Source: Serratia rubidaea (lineage in GTDB: Bacteria; Pseudomonadota; Gammaproteobacteria; Enterobacterales; Enterobacteriaceae). From it: a stretch of DNA of 64,000 nt. Each line of letters starts with the position of its first letter. Position 1 is the first letter of the stretch. The translations under genes and the position numbers were made by a program. This document shows, one piece after another, positions 19,475-29,615 of the stretch. The notes under the pieces are model-generated. The model had not been told where the DNA came from. It made no database searches and was given only the letters and a program-made list of their open reading frames with translations. The stretch spans positions 2,232,001 through 2,296,000 of the forward strand of contig LR590463.1 in the NCBI GenBank assembly GCA_901472405.1. Reading direction: 5' to 3'.

Positions 19475-19590
19475 TATACCCGCCATACTTCAGGCTGCCG
19501 GCGTGTTGGCTGCACTCCGCCACCTTGAGCAAGCTCATCGGGATTCCTTCCCTGGCCGCCTTCCTGCAACTCGAATGACTTTGGCGGATA
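19475..19590. repeat. Dispersed palindromic repeat, copy D
   Basis: Begins TATACCCGCCATACTTCAGG and contains GGGATTCCTTCCCTGGCCGC and TTCCTGCAACTCGAAT, so it is the same family as copies A-C in the opposite orientation to B and C. It lies within the slyB/anmK gap, about 100 bp upstream of slyB. Confidence 0.8.
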
Positions 19591-19642
19591 AGGCCGCGCA
19601 GCGCCACTCTTTATCGCTCCTTCCAGCATAATCGTACACCGC

Positions 19643-19659
19643 TCAACCAATAATAAACG
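19643..19659 (-). promoter_or_regulatory. Possible PhoP box upstream of slyB
   Basis: On the minus strand CGTTTA-N5-GGTTGA resembles the PhoP direct repeat (T/G)GTTTA-N5-(T/G)GTTTA with one mismatch in each half. It is 264 bp from slyB with repeat D between, so this is weak. Confidence 0.3.
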
Positions 19660-19851
19660 GTGGTTTAAATTTATCACACATTCCCCGTGACGCTTGGGGG
19701 GAAACATGCGCCCGGCGCGCGTTAAAAATAAACGTTTTCTCTCACAATCGCAAAAAAGGCATCCTAATTCATGGCGTTAATAGTTTAATTCTGGTTTATT
19801 TATCTGAGTGACAACGATTAGGCATACCCGTGATGGGTAAAGGATAGGTTT

Positions 19852-20981
19852 ATGAAGTCAGGCCGCTATATCGGCGTGATGTCCGGCACCAGTCTGGACG
19901 GAGTGGACGTGGTGCTGGCGCCATTGATGAACGTATGGTGGCGCAGCAGGCCAGCTATAGCCATCCGCTGCCGATTGCGCTCAAGCATGAGATCCTCGGC
20001 ATGTGCCAGGGCCAGCCAACCACGGTGTCCGCCGTCGGGCAACTGGACGCCCGGCTGGGCACGCTGTTCGGCGAAGCGGTGCTGGGGCTGCTGGCGCAGA
20101 CCGGCGTGCCGGCGCATGAGATCACCGCCATCGGCTGCCACGGGCAGACCATCTGGCACGAGCCGGAAGGGGAAACGCGCTTTTCGATGCAGCTGGGCGA
20201 CAATAACCGCATCGCTGCGCTGACCAACATTACCACCGTCGGCGATTTCCGCCGCCGCGATATGGCCTACGGCGGACAGGGCGCGCCGCTGGTGCCGGCG
20301 TTTCATCAGGCGCTGCTGTCGCACCCGTCGGAGCGGCGCATGGTGCTGAATATCGGCGGCATCGCCAATTTGTCCATGCTGCTGCCGGGCATGCCGGTGC
20401 GTGGTTTTGACACCGGGCCGGGCAATATGCTGATGGACGCCTGGATATGGCGCCATCGCCAACAGCCGTATGACCAGGATGCGGTCTGGGCAATGAGCGG
20501 GCGGGTCTGCCTGCCGCTGCTGCAGCAGATGTTGGCGGATCCCTATTTTGCGCTGCCGGCGCCGAAGAGCACCGGCCGGGAGTACTTCAATATCGGCTGG
20601 CTGGAGCAGCAGCTGGCGCAGTTGCCGGGCATCGGCGCGGCGGACGTGATGGCCACGCTGGTGGAGCTGACCGCCGTCACCATCTGCGAGCAGGTGATGC
20701 TGGCCGGCGGCAGCGAGCGGCTGCTGGTGTGCGGTGGCGGGGCGCGCAACCCGCTGCTGATGGCGCGCATGGCGGCGCTGCTGCCCGGCACCGAGGTCAG
20801 CACCACCGACAGCTTCGGCATCAGCGGCGACGATATGGAGGCGCTGGCGTTCGCCTGGCTGGCGTTCCGCACCCTGTCCGGCCAGCCGGGTAACCTGCCG
20901 TCGGTGACCGGCGCCAGCCGCGAAACGCTGCTCGGTGGGATTTATCCGGTTTTCCCGTCGCACCCGCGCACGCTCTGTTAG
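19852..20981 (+). CDS. anmK: 1,6-anhydro-N-acetylmuramic acid kinase AnmK
   Basis: Recycles cell-wall anhydro-MurNAc by hydrolysing the anhydro ring and phosphorylating it to MurNAc-6-P. The N-terminus [22 protein letters not shown] carries the phosphate-binding [10 protein letters not shown] motif; [12 protein letters not shown] and [11 protein letters not shown] are further kinase motifs. A missing G near 19921 shifts the frame after about 23 codons. Repaired length is 376 aa (E. coli 369). Upstream of mliC, as in E. coli. Confidence 0.95.
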
Positions 20982-21018
20982 GATAAAAACGATCGCCTGA
21001 CTATTAAGGAATAACCCG

Positions 21019-21321
21019 ATGAAAAAATATCTTCTTGCCGGCCTGGCGCTGGCGCTCGGCGGGTGCAGCTATTTCCTGCCGCAGCAGAGTCAGGTGCTGC
21101 ACTATCAGTGCGGCACCACGCCGCTGACCGTGGCGCTTAACGGTGAGGACAGCACGGTCAACCTGCTGCTGGACGGCCAGCAACTGACGCTGAAGCAGCA
21201 GCTGGCCGCCTCCGGCGCCAAATACGGCGACGGCAAATATACCTTTTGGTCCAAAGGGCAGAGCGCATTCGTCGAACGCGACGATAAAGTGATTATGAGC
21301 GACTGTACGCTGGTGAACTGA
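21019..21321 (+). CDS. mliC: Membrane-bound lysozyme inhibitor MliC
   Basis: 100-residue lipoprotein with lipobox LGGC (Cys16) and the compact MliC/PliC barrel. The conserved YQCG and the segment ending in SDCTLVN hold the disulfide cysteines; the SGAKYGDGKYTFWSKGQ segment is the lysozyme-binding region. Protects against host C-type lysozyme. Intact, 37 bp after anmK. Confidence 0.93.
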   Translation: MKKYLLAGLALALGGCSYFLPQQSQVLHYQCGTTPLTVALNGEDSTVNLLLDGQQLTLKQQLAASGAKYGDGKYTFWSKGQSAFVERDDKVIMSDCTLVN

Positions 21322-21410
21322 CACGGCGCCCGGCGTGCGGTAAAGATTGAGATTATGGCGCGTCGGGCGCAGAATAACCCCACCTATTTTTCGGTTGGTT
21401 GATACACCAG

Positions 21411-22064
21411 ATGTCTGATAACTCTCAGTTTGATGTCGCGGACCTGCGCCGCGAATATACCCGCGGCGGCCTGCGTCGTCAGGATCTTACGGCGAACCCT
21501 CTGGATCTGTTTGAACGCTGGCTGCAGCAGGCCTGCGAAGCGCGCTTGGCCGATCCGACCGCCATGTGTGTGGCGACGGTGGATGAACAGGGGCAGCCGT
21601 ATCAGCGCATCGTTCTGCTCAAGCACTACGACGACAAAGGGCTGGTGTTCTATACCAACCTTGGCAGCCGCAAGGCGCAGCAGCTGGCGCATAACCCGAA
21701 AATCAGCCTGCATTTCCCCTGGCATATGCTGGACCGGCAGGTCAGCTTCCTCGGCACGGCGGAGCGCCTGTCGACGCTGGAGGTGATGAAATACTTCAGC
21801 AGCCGGCCGAAGGACAGCCAGATTGGCGCCTGGGTATCGCAGCAGTCGACGCGTATTTCGGCGCGCGGCGTGCTGGAGAGCAAATTCCTCGAGCTGAAGC
21901 AGAAATTCCAGTCCTGCGAGGTGCCGCTGCCCAGCTTCTGGGGCGGTTTCCGCGTCAGGTTCGACTCCGTTGAGTTCTGGCAGGGCGGTGAACACCGTTT
22001 ACATGACCGTTTCCTGTACCAGCGTGACGGGAATGACTGGAAAATTGACCGACTGGCGCCCTGA
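21411..22064 (+). CDS. pdxH: Pyridoxamine/pyridoxine 5'-phosphate oxidase PdxH
   Basis: FMN enzyme that makes pyridoxal 5'-phosphate from PNP or PMP. Starting [16 protein letters not shown] at ATG 21411 gives 217 residues, the family length; a TTG at 21399 is open but unneeded. FMN and substrate segments [24 protein letters not shown] and FWGGFRV...EFWQGG are present. Intact. First of pdxH-tyrS-pdxY, as in E. coli. Confidence 0.96.
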   Translation: MSDNSQFDVADLRREYTRGGLRRQDLTANPLDLFERWLQQACEARLADPTAMCVATVDEQGQPYQRIVLLKHYDDKGLVFYTNLGSRKAQQLAHNPKISLHFPWHMLDRQVSFLGTAERLSTLEVMKYFSSRPKDSQIGAWVSQQSTRISARGVLESKFLELKQKFQSCEVPLPSFWGGFRVRFDSVEFWQGGEHRLHDRFLYQRDGNDWKIDRLAP

Positions 22065-22205
22065 CGGGCAGAAAATACCGTTAAGCGCTGGCAGAGTTGA
22101 GGCCGGCGCTTTATTCTATGCGCTTCATTCCGATTTTATTATTCCGCCAGCGGGCGGAAGGCCGTGTACCGGCAAAGGTGCATTCGTTTATACATGGAGA
22201 AATTG

Positions 22206-23479
22206 ATGGCTAGCATCAACCTGATTCAACAATTGCAAGAGCGGGCCTGGTGGCCCAGGTGACGGACGAGGTAGCGTTAGCAGAGCGACTGGCGCAAGGG
22301 CCAATTGCGCTGTATTGCGGCTTCGATCCGACCGCTGACAGCTTGCATTTGGGCCATCTGGTGCCGCTGCTGTGCCTGAAGCGTTTCCAACTCGCCGGCC
22401 ACAAGCCGGTGGCGCTGGTGGGCGGGGCGACCGGCCTGATCGGCGATCCCAGCTTCAAGGCGGCGGAACGCAAGCTGAACACCACGGAAACCGTTAACGA
22501 GTGGGTGGAGAAGATCCGCAAACAGGTGTCGCCGTTCCTCGATTTCGACTGCGGCGACAACAGCGCCATCGCCGCCAACAACTATGACTGGTTCGGCGAT
22601 ATGAACGTGCTGACCTTCCTGCGCGATATCGGCAAACACTTCTCCGTTAACCAGATGATCAACAAAGAAGCGGTGAAGCAGCGCCTGAACCGTGACGACG
22701 TCGGCATCTCCTTTACCGAGTTCTCCTACAACCTGCTGCAGGGCTACGACTTTGCCGAGCTGCACCGCCGTCATCAGGTGGTGCTGCAGATTGGCGGTTC
22801 CGACCAGTGGGGCAACATCACCTCCGGCATCGACCTGACCCGCCGCATGCACCAGCAGCAGGCGTTCGGTCTGACCGTGCCGCTGATCACCAAGGCGGAC
22901 GGCACCAAGTTCGGCAAGACCGAAGGCGGCGCGGTATGGCTGGCGCCGGAAAAAACCAGCCCGTACAAGTTCTACCAGTTCTGGATCAACACCGCCGATG
23001 CGGACGTGTACCGCTTCCTGAAGTTCTTCACCTTTATCAGCCTGGAAGATATCAACGCGCTGGAGGAAGAGGATCGCAACAGCGGCAAGGCGCCGCGCGC
23101 CCAGTACGTGCTGGCGGAAGAAGTCACCCGTATGGTGCATGGCGAAGAGGGGCTGGCGGCGGCGCAGCGTATTACCCAGAGCCTGTTCTCCGGCGCGCTG
23201 CATGAGATGACCGAAGCCGACTTCGCACAGCTGGCGCAGGACGGCATGCCGTCGGTCAAACTGGACAAAGACGCCGATCTGCAGCAGGCGCTGGTTAACG
23301 CCGAGCTGGTGCCGTCACGCGGCCAGGCGCGCACCATGATCGGCTCCAACGCGGTAAGCGTGAACGGCGAGAAGCAGTCCAACGCGGAATACGTCTTCAG
23401 CGATGACGACCGCCTGTTCGGCCGCTATACGCTGCTGCGTCGCGGTAAAAAACATTACTGCCTGGTTGAGTGGCAGTAA
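22206..23479 (+). CDS. tyrS: Tyrosyl-tRNA synthetase TyrS
   Basis: Class I aminoacyl-tRNA synthetase charging tRNA-Tyr. True start [13 protein letters not shown] at 22206. HIGH-type motif HLGH in [15 protein letters not shown]-type loop KFGKT, and a C-terminal S4 RNA-binding domain ([19 protein letters not shown]). A missing G near 22243 breaks codon 13, so only the part from 22250 is open. Repaired length is 424 aa, identical to E. coli. A break in an essential gene is strong evidence that it is an error. Confidence 0.96.
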
Positions 23480-23492
23480 CCGCAATTAACAG

Positions 23493-23517
23493 AAAGGGGC
23501 CCGCAGCGGGCCCCTTT
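23493..23517 (+). terminator. Hairpin after tyrS
   Basis: Perfect AAAGGGGCCCG / CGGGCCCCTTT stem with a 3-nt loop, short T run only. It may act as an attenuator between tyrS and pdxY. Confidence 0.65.
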
Positions 23518-23571
23518 GTCATTACCCGGCCGGAACGGCACGCCCCCGGCCTTTGAGATTTGCGCACGCCA

Positions 23572-24438
23572 ATGAAAAACATTCTTTCCATCCAATCACA
23601 CGTGGTGTTCGGTCATGCCGGCAACAGCGCCGCGGAGTTCCCCATGCGCCGCATGGGCGTTAACGTCTGGCCGCTGAATACCGTGCAGTTCTCCAACCAT
23701 ACGCAGTACGGCCGCTGGACCGGCTGCGTGATGCCCGCCAGCCACCTGAGCGAGATCGCCCAGGGCATCGCGGATATCGACCAGCTGCAGCGCTGCGACG
23801 CGGTGCTGAGCGGCTATATCGGCTCCCCCGAGCAGGGCGGCCATATTCTGGATATCGTGCGTCAGGTGAAACAGGCGAATCCCGATGCCTGGTATTTCTG
23901 CGATCCGGTGATGGGCCACCCGGAGAAGGGCTGCATCGTGGCGCCGGGCGTGGCGGAGTTTCTGTGTCAGCAGGCGCTGCCGTGCAGCGATATGGTGGCG
24001 CCGAACGTGCTGGAGCTGGAGCAGCTCAGCCAGCGTGAGGTAGCCTCCGTCGAACAGGCGGTTGACGCCGCGCGCGTGCTGATTGCACGCGGACCGAAAG
24101 TGGTGCTGGTGAAGCACCTGAGCCGCGCCGGCTATCGCCGCGACGCGTTTGAGATGCTGCTGGTGACGGCGGATGAGGCCTGGCATATCAGCCGGCCGCT
24201 GGTGGATTTCGGCAGCCGTCAGCCGGTGGGCGTGGGCGATTTGACCAGCGGCCTGCTGCTGGTGGATCTGCTGCAGGGTAAGGCGCTGGATCAGGCGCTG
24301 GAGCACGTGACGGCGGCGGTGTATGAGGTGATGCTGATCACCAAGGAGATGGGCGAGTATGAACTGCAGGTGGTCGCCGCGCAGGATTATATCGTCAACC
24401 CGCGCTGCTATTTTGCGGCGGTGAAGCTCGGGGAATAA
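23572..24438 (+). CDS. pdxY: Pyridoxal kinase PdxY
   Basis: Salvage kinase phosphorylating pyridoxal. [18 protein letters not shown] at 23572 is the conserved start; an in-frame upstream codon at 23560 only adds MRTP. 288 aa, intact. Contains ribokinase-like signatures ([15 protein letters not shown] and [11 protein letters not shown], catalytic Asp in the latter). Downstream of tyrS, the usual vitamin B6/tyrS cluster. Confidence 0.95.
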   Translation: MKNILSIQSHVVFGHAGNSAAEFPMRRMGVNVWPLNTVQFSNHTQYGRWTGCVMPASHLSEIAQGIADIDQLQRCDAVLSGYIGSPEQGGHILDIVRQVKQANPDAWYFCDPVMGHPEKGCIVAPGVAEFLCQQALPCSDMVAPNVLELEQLSQREVASVEQAVDAARVLIARGPKVVLVKHLSRAGYRRDAFEMLLVTADEAWHISRPLVDFGSRQPVGVGDLTSGLLLVDLLQGKALDQALEHVTAAVYEVMLITKEMGEYELQVVAAQDYIVNPRCYFAAVKLGE

Positions 24439-24442
24439 GACT

Positions 24443-24465
24443 TTCCCCGCCGCGACGGCGGGGAA
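24443..24465. terminator. Hairpin between pdxY and gstA
   Basis: Perfect 10-bp stem TTCCCCGCCG / CGGCGGGGAA with a 3-nt loop between convergent genes. Confidence 0.65.
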
Positions 24466-24474
24466 GACCAACGC

Positions 24475-25080
24475 TTACTGCAACCCTTCGGCATTCAGCG
24501 CGGCGGCCACCGCCGGACGCGCCGCCACCCGTTTCATATAGCCGGCCAGGTTTGGATAGCGCTGCAGATCGAACTGCAGCGCCACCGCCCAGCGCAGTAC
24601 GGTAAACAGGTAGGCGTCCGCGACGCTGAAGCGGCTGCCCAGCAGGTAGTGCCGCTGCGCCAGCGTGTCGTCAAGATAGCGGAAATGCTGCTCCAGTTTG
24701 GCGCGCGCAATCGCCAGATACTCTTCCGGCGTTTTCGGATTAAACAGCGGGCTAAAGCCCTTGTGCAGATCGGAGGCGACAAAGTTCAGCCATTCAATCG
24801 CGTGGTAGCGCGACAGCGTGCCCGCCGGCGGGATCAGCTGACGGTCGGGCACCCGATCCGCCAGATACTGCACTATCGCCACGCCTTCGGTCAGCAGGCT
24901 GCCGTCGTCCAGCAGCAGCGCCGGAACCTGTCCTTTGGGGTTAATCGTCAGATAGTCGGCGCCGCTCTCGGTGGTTTTATTGGCCAGATCGACTTTTTCC
25001 GCGGTGAAATCCAGCCCCGCCTCGCGCAGCACGATATGCGGGGACAGGGAACAGGCGCCGGCTTTATAGAACAGTTTCAT
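24475..25080 (-). CDS. gstA: Glutathione S-transferase GstA
   Basis: 201-residue bacterial (beta-class) glutathione transferase. N-terminal thioredoxin fold with [22 protein letters not shown] (Cys10 is the beta-class active-site residue), cis-proline segment [10 protein letters not shown], and an all-helical C-terminal domain. Intact. Follows pdxY in E. coli too; there dtpA is next, but here about 10 kb of other genes intervene. Confidence 0.95.
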   Translation of the reverse strand: MKLFYKAGACSLSPHIVLREAGLDFTAEKVDLANKTTESGADYLTINPKGQVPALLLDDGSLLTEGVAIVQYLADRVPDRQLIPPAGTLSRYHAIEWLNFVASDLHKGFSPLFNPKTPEEYLAIARAKLEQHFRYLDDTLAQRHYLLGSRFSVADAYLFTVLRWAVALQFDLQRYPNLAGYMKRVAARPAVAAALNAEGLQ

Positions 25081-25163
25081 CGTTGACTCCTTGATAAGGA
25101 TGAAAGGCGTGCATGCCTAACTCTCTATCCTAGCGTCGCCGCGATGAAATTGCCGCGCTTCAG

Positions 25164-26056
25164 CTAACAAATTTCGCTGACAGCCTCGCCCTGCGGCTGC
25201 AGCTGCGCCAGCGTGACGGCGAGCTGCTGCTGCAGCGCCTGCGGCGCGGTCTGCATCGGCGCGCGCAGCTCGTTGCGCAACAGCCCTTGCTGCGCCAGCG
25301 CCGCTTTGACCGGCGCCGGGTTGGCGAAGCTGAACATCTGGCGGATCATCGGCAGCAGCGCATAGAAGTTGGCGCGCGCGGCGGGCAGATCGCCGTCGGC
25401 GACCTGTTGCACCAGCTGTACAAAGCGTTCCGGATACAGGTGCGCCGAGGCCGAGATCGCCCCGGTGCCGCCCAGACACAGCGTGGAGAGGATCAGGTTG
25501 TCCTCGCCGGTCAGCACGTCAATCTCGCCGTCATCGATCAGCGCCATGGTGACGTCCGGATTACCGCCGCACTCCTTGATGGCTTTCACCTGCGGATGGC
25601 GGGCAATCTGGCGCAAGGTATCCAGCTCCAGCGTCACGCCGGTGCGGTAAGGCACGTTGTACAGGATCACCGGTACGCGCGAGGCGTCGCCAGCGTGGTG
25701 AAGTACTCAACCAGCCCGCACTGCGACGGACGGATGTAATAGGGGGCGGGCACCAGCACGCCGGCGATATCGCGCTGTTGAATCGCCTGCTGCATCTGCA
25801 GGGTGGCGGTCATATTGTTGCCGGCCAGCCCCATCACCACCTGGTGCGCCGGCGCGACGGTAAGCACCGCGTCCAGCACCGCCAGCTGTTCCTCTTTATC
25901 GAGCGCGGCGGCTTCGCCGGTGGTGCCGCATACCACCAGCCCGTCAACGCCGGCGGCCAGCAGATGCTGCGCCAGGCGTTTTAACGCGGGAAAGTCGACG
26001 CTGTGTTGATTAAACGGGGTGACTAACGCTACCCAAATACCGGAAAAAGAGGCCAT
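25164..26056 (-). CDS. Dihydrodipicolinate synthase family aldolase (DapA paralogue)
   Basis: Class I aldolase of the DapA/NanA superfamily, 297 aa after repair. Signature GTTGEAAAL holds the pyruvate carboxylate-binding threonines; ILYNVPYRTG holds the catalytic Tyr; AIKECGGN holds the Schiff-base Lys. A missing C near 25689 splits it. Whether it makes hydroxy-tetrahydrodipicolinate or handles another substrate cannot be told; the biosynthetic dapA normally lies elsewhere in Enterobacterales. First gene of the accessory block after gstA. Confidence 0.88.
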
Positions 26057-26452
26057 AAAAATTCCTTCTGAGTGACCGTTCAGAGAAGCCGGGTGGGCAA
26101 GCGGCGCATCGTCCTGTCAGCGCATTCTGTCTCTACGGCAGGGCGCGTTGCAGCGGCATGAGGGCGTTCTCATCGCGGGATAATAGGTGGTGATGATGAA
26201 TATTCCCGATCGGGCTGTCAATTTATAACAGGTTGATAACATTGTTATTCATGATGGCCGCAGGCTGATGAGTTTCGCTAATAGCGCGGCGCGGGCAATA
26301 AAACCCGTATGGCGGGACGCGTTGATATATCTGCGTCGCCTGAATTTTCAATGGCGGGAAATGCCTGACCTCGAGCTTGCAGTAATTCTCAACTAGACTT
26401 GGCATTTTGGATTTCTGTCCTGGAATAACGCCAGGGTGTTATAAGGAGTGAT
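26057..26452. other. Intergenic region, no gene seen
   Basis: 396 bp, AT-richer than its surroundings, between divergent genes. Expected to hold promoters for the DapA-like and MccF-like genes. I see no repeat or convincing small gene. Confidence 0.4.
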
Positions 26453-27489
26453 ATGGGCCTCCGTTTCCCCCCCAAATTGGTTCAGGGTGATCTGATTGCC
26501 ATAACAGCGCCGTCATCTGGCGTTCGGCCGCGTTGCATCCTCGTTTGGATTTTGCGATAGCCGCGCTTAAGCAAAGAGGCTTTAGCGTTGTTGAAGGAGA
26601 GTGCCTGCGTAAGCAGTTTAAGAATAAAAGTGCGGGCAGGCGAGAGCGAGCGCAAGAGCTGATGTCTTTTTTAACGGATCCAGCGGTCAAAGCGGTGATG
26701 CCGCCGTGGGGGGGCGAACTGGCGATGGAATTGCTCGAACTATTGGATTTTAAGCTGTTGGCGAAAAACGAACCGAAATGGTTTATGGGATTTTCCGATC
26801 TGAGTACCTTACATTTCCCTTTAACGACGCTGGCCGGCTGGGCGACGTTACACGGCCCTAATCTGATGGATCTTGGCGCCAAAACTCTGGATCCGACAAC
26901 GCAGGCGATCTGGCGCATTATGGAAAGCGAACGCGGAACAGTGGTTACACAGCGCTCATCAAACGCTTTTCAACTTGCTGAAAATGGATGGGGAGAAGCG
27001 ACAGATAAAGGGTTTAATCTTACGCAACCGACACGATGGAAATGTCTGGATGAACAACTCACTTCTGTCAGTTTTAGAGGACGTCTGCTTGGCGGCTGTT
27101 TAGAGACAATATCACGATTAGCCGGGACAAAATTTGGCAATTTTCCGTTATTTTGTCGGCAGTATCGCGATGATGGCGTTATATTGTATTTTGAAAATGC
27201 AGAAATGGCGCCTTGTGAGTTAACCCGGACTTTATACAGCTTGCGTATACACGGCTGGTTTGACGCCGTTAGCGGTATATTGATTGGCAGAAGTGCCGCG
27301 CCGGTTGTAACGAATCCTGAACAACAAAATTATTTTGATGCTATTTGTTCCGCATTAGGCCAGCTTACCATTCCCGTTCTATATGATGTTGATATTGGGC
27401 ATATGCCGCCACAGCTGTCATTAGTTAATGGCGCTGTGGCGACGGTCATGTTTACAGAGAGGGGCGGCTCGTTGCTGCAACAATGGTAA
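26453..27489 (+). CDS. S66 peptidase, MccF-like LD-carboxypeptidase family protein
   Basis: 345 residues after repair, close to MccF (344). The start MGLRFPPKLVQGDLIAITAPSSG follows an ATAAGGAGTG ribosome site; a missing T near 26525 breaks codon 25. S66 features: nucleophile Ser in GFSDLSTLHF, Glu in LYFENAEMAP, His in DIGHMPPQ. MccF cleaves processed microcin C and gives immunity; other members act on murein peptides. Base composition is unusual: two 60-bp samples (27181-27240, 27301-27360) are about 38% GC, against clearly GC-richer neighbours, which suggests recent acquisition. Confidence 0.85.
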
Positions 27490-27566
27490 AAAAAGCCGCT
27501 GCCTGCGATGCGGTTGAAGGATCAGATATAAGGACTTGCCGTAACCCCTTTATATCGAGGCGTTGT

Positions 27567-27861
27567 TTAACCGTATTTTCTGGCAAACTCTTCGTCGGAC
27601 TGGCACAGGTAGAGAATAAACTCAATAAAGGCGATAACGGACGGGATCAGCGTCCAGCAGAAAATCAGGTACAGGAACCCTGGCCAATTTTCCCCAGATA
27701 GAATTTATGTACGCGAATGCGCCGAGAAAGAACGCCAGCAGCGCGGCGGCAATGCGGTTTTTCTCGCCGGGCACCGATTGAGGCGCGCCGCAGTGTGGAC
27801 AGCTTCTTGCCGTTTCGTGAATTTCTTTGCCGCAGCCGCGGCAAAATACCATTTTGCTCAT
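27567..27861 (-). CDS. TM2-domain protein with N-terminal zinc ribbon, two frameshifts
   Basis: Small membrane protein, about 98 aa after repair. It starts with a zinc ribbon (CRGCGKEI ... CPHCG), followed by a TM2 domain: two helices around a conserved GVHKFYLGKIGQG turn, then a polar tail ending RKYG. Missing bases near 27717 and 27677 split it into three frames, so it shows only as fragments. Function of TM2 proteins in bacteria is not established. Confidence 0.75.
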
Positions 27862-27956
27862 GATTCATCCCATCTATCAAAGCCGCGCATAGCGGCGAAT
27901 TACTGCGGCGAAAATGATAACTTTTTTGTGGTGGCTGCCTAGCCGGGGCGGCGGCG

Positions 27957-28226
27957 TCAGACGTCGTTCCGGACGCCGTATTTGCGGTCAAACTCACGCC
28001 GGTAGGCGCGCGCCTTGTTGCGATCGCGGATCCACAGATAGCCGCATACCAGCGCCACCGTGCCGGAAAACACCATATTGCGCATATCCCGGTCATAACA
28101 GTACACAGCAGGGTATCCAGTGCGGCGATCAGCGCAAACCATTTATAGACGTGGGGACTGCCGCCGCGTTGCCGCGTTCAGGCGTTTCAACTGTCTGGCT
28201 TCGTCGAGCACCGGTTTTTTCTGCAT
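27957..28226 (-). CDS. Hypothetical two-helix membrane protein, frameshifted
   Basis: Not recognised. Reading from ATG at 28226, MQKKPVLDEARQLKRLNAAT, then (other frame) VYKWFALIAALDTLLCTV, then a third frame RNMVFSGTVALVCGYLWI and a basic tail RREFDRKYGVRNDV. One extra base near 28165 and one missing T near 28098 would join them into about 89 aa with two membrane helices. The reconstruction is an inference. Confidence 0.5.
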
Positions 28227-28418
28227 GATTGCCCTGTCTGAGATTTTTATTAGCAATAAATTAGCAGAGATTTAGCGATTACCGAACCGGTTAATCTGAG
28301 TTTTTTCTTAATGATGGCGTCGGGGGCGAGGCATCACGGGACGTCGGGAAGCGGCTTTTACTACCCGCTCACTTATTTATTCTGATAATGTGATTTTTTA
28401 TTCATCGCGGAGGGCGAT

Positions 28419-28730
28419 ATGATCGTACGCACCTGGCACGGCTGTGTGCCGCTGCAACACCGGCAGGGCTTTGCCGATCATCTGGCTGTCACAGGCGTGC
28501 AGCATGCTAAGGCAACGGCTGGAAACTGTGGCGCTTTTGTCCGGCAGGAACTGCAGGGCGACTATGCGCACTTCTTTTTGGCGACGTATTGGGAATCGCT
28601 GGCGGCCATCAGGCTGTTTGCCGGCGAGAATTATCAGCAGGCGGTCACTTATCCGGATGATGAGGCATACGGTTTGATTTCAGACCCCTATGTGTTTCAG
28701 CACCGGGTGACGGAGATCGCCGCACTGTAA
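28419..28730 (+). CDS. Small protein with ABM-like (ferredoxin-fold) character
   Basis: 103 residues, intact. The pattern MIVRTWHGCVPLQHRQGFADHL ... FFLATYWESLAAIRLFAGENYQQAVTYPDDE resembles antibiotic-biosynthesis-monooxygenase-type dimeric alpha/beta-barrel proteins. No catalytic role can be assigned. It sits 19 bp upstream of a SnoaL-like gene and is probably cotranscribed with it. Confidence 0.65.
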   Translation: MIVRTWHGCVPLQHRQGFADHLAVTGVQHAKATAGNCGAFVRQELQGDYAHFFLATYWESLAAIRLFAGENYQQAVTYPDDEAYGLISDPYVFQHRVTEIAAL

Positions 28731-28749
28731 CCACCGCGAGGAGAATGTG

Positions 28750-29130
28750 ATGAACCATCGAACGTTACGACCGGAAGAGTTGGTGCAACAGCAGCTTGAG
28801 GCTCACAACGCGCGGGATATCGACGCTTTTCTCGCCTGCTGGGCCGAGGATGCGCAGTATTATCAACATCCTGACAAGCTGTTGGCCAGCGGCAAGGCGG
28901 AGCTGCGCGAATACCATATCGCGCTGTTTCGCGAGCCGAGCCTGTTTGCCGAGCGCGTGAAGCGGATTGTGGTCGCCAATCAAGTGGTCGATCAGCTGCG
29001 GGTAACGCGTAACTTCCCGAACGGGCGCGGCAGTATGGACGTGCTGGTGAGCTATGAGATTAGCCAGGGAAAAATCGCCCGCGCCTGGATGACCGTCGGC
29101 CCCTGCGTGGTGGACGAAGGGGCGCTGTGA
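28750..29130 (+). CDS. SnoaL/NTF2-like domain protein
   Basis: 126 residues, intact, with the NTF2-fold pattern of SnoaL/steroid-isomerase-like proteins (VQQQLEAHNARDIDAFLACWAEDAQYYQHPD, then WMTVGP). ATG 28750 is preferred over GTG 28747; ribosome site gcgaggagaa. Substrate unknown. Likely an operon with the preceding small gene. Confidence 0.72.
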   Translation: MNHRTLRPEELVQQQLEAHNARDIDAFLACWAEDAQYYQHPDKLLASGKAELREYHIALFREPSLFAERVKRIVVANQVVDQLRVTRNFPNGRGSMDVLVSYEISQGKIARAWMTVGPCVVDEGAL

Positions 29131-29136
29131 CGCCGT

Positions 29137-29512
29137 TTACAGCGCGATAACGGCTTCAATCTCAACGTTTACGTCCGCAGAAAACAGCGCGCTGACGGCC
29201 AGCAGGGAGCAGGCCGGCAGCGCGTCCGCCAGTTTCTCCGCCAGCACCGGACGCACCGCCGGCAGGTCGGCGATATCGGTCAGAAAAATCGTCAGTTTAA
29301 TCAGCCCGTCAGGTCGCCGCCCTCATGGCGGGCGATGGCCTCCAACTGCTGTAAAACGGCCTGCGTCTGCCGCGCGGCAGATGCGCCCTGCGCCTCGCCG
29401 CCGAACGCCGTCAGCCCGGAAACGTACAGCAGATCGCGGTGCCGCACCGCATGCACGTACGGGCCGCCGGAACGGTCAAAAATGGGTAATTAATGCGTTT
29501 TGGTGCAGACAT
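29137..29512 (-). CDS. RidA/YjgF family protein, two frameshifts
   Basis: No single open frame covers it because of two missing bases (a T near 29482 and a C near 29304). Joined, it gives about 125 aa: MSAPKRINYP, HAVRHRDLLYVSGLTAFGG, QTQAVLQQLEAIARHEGGDL, KLTIFLTDIADLPAV, PACSLLAVSALF and VNVEIEAVIAL. The YVSG, KLTIFLTD and VEIEAVA-like segments are Rid-family hallmarks. These proteins hydrolyse reactive enamine/imine intermediates. Convergent with the SnoaL-like gene. Confidence 0.75.
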
Positions 29513-29615
29513 GGGTGATTTCTCCTTAAGGCGAAGGTAAAAAAGTCAGTACACTGGACGTTGGGGCGGCGCGTGCGTGCGCCCGCGCTTTCAGTTATCG
29601 AGATGCGAGAGGGCG

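Noticed and set aside
26223..26405. A 60-codon minus-strand frame upstream of the MccF-like gene
   Set aside because: No ribosome site and no recognisable domain; likely chance opening in promoter DNA.
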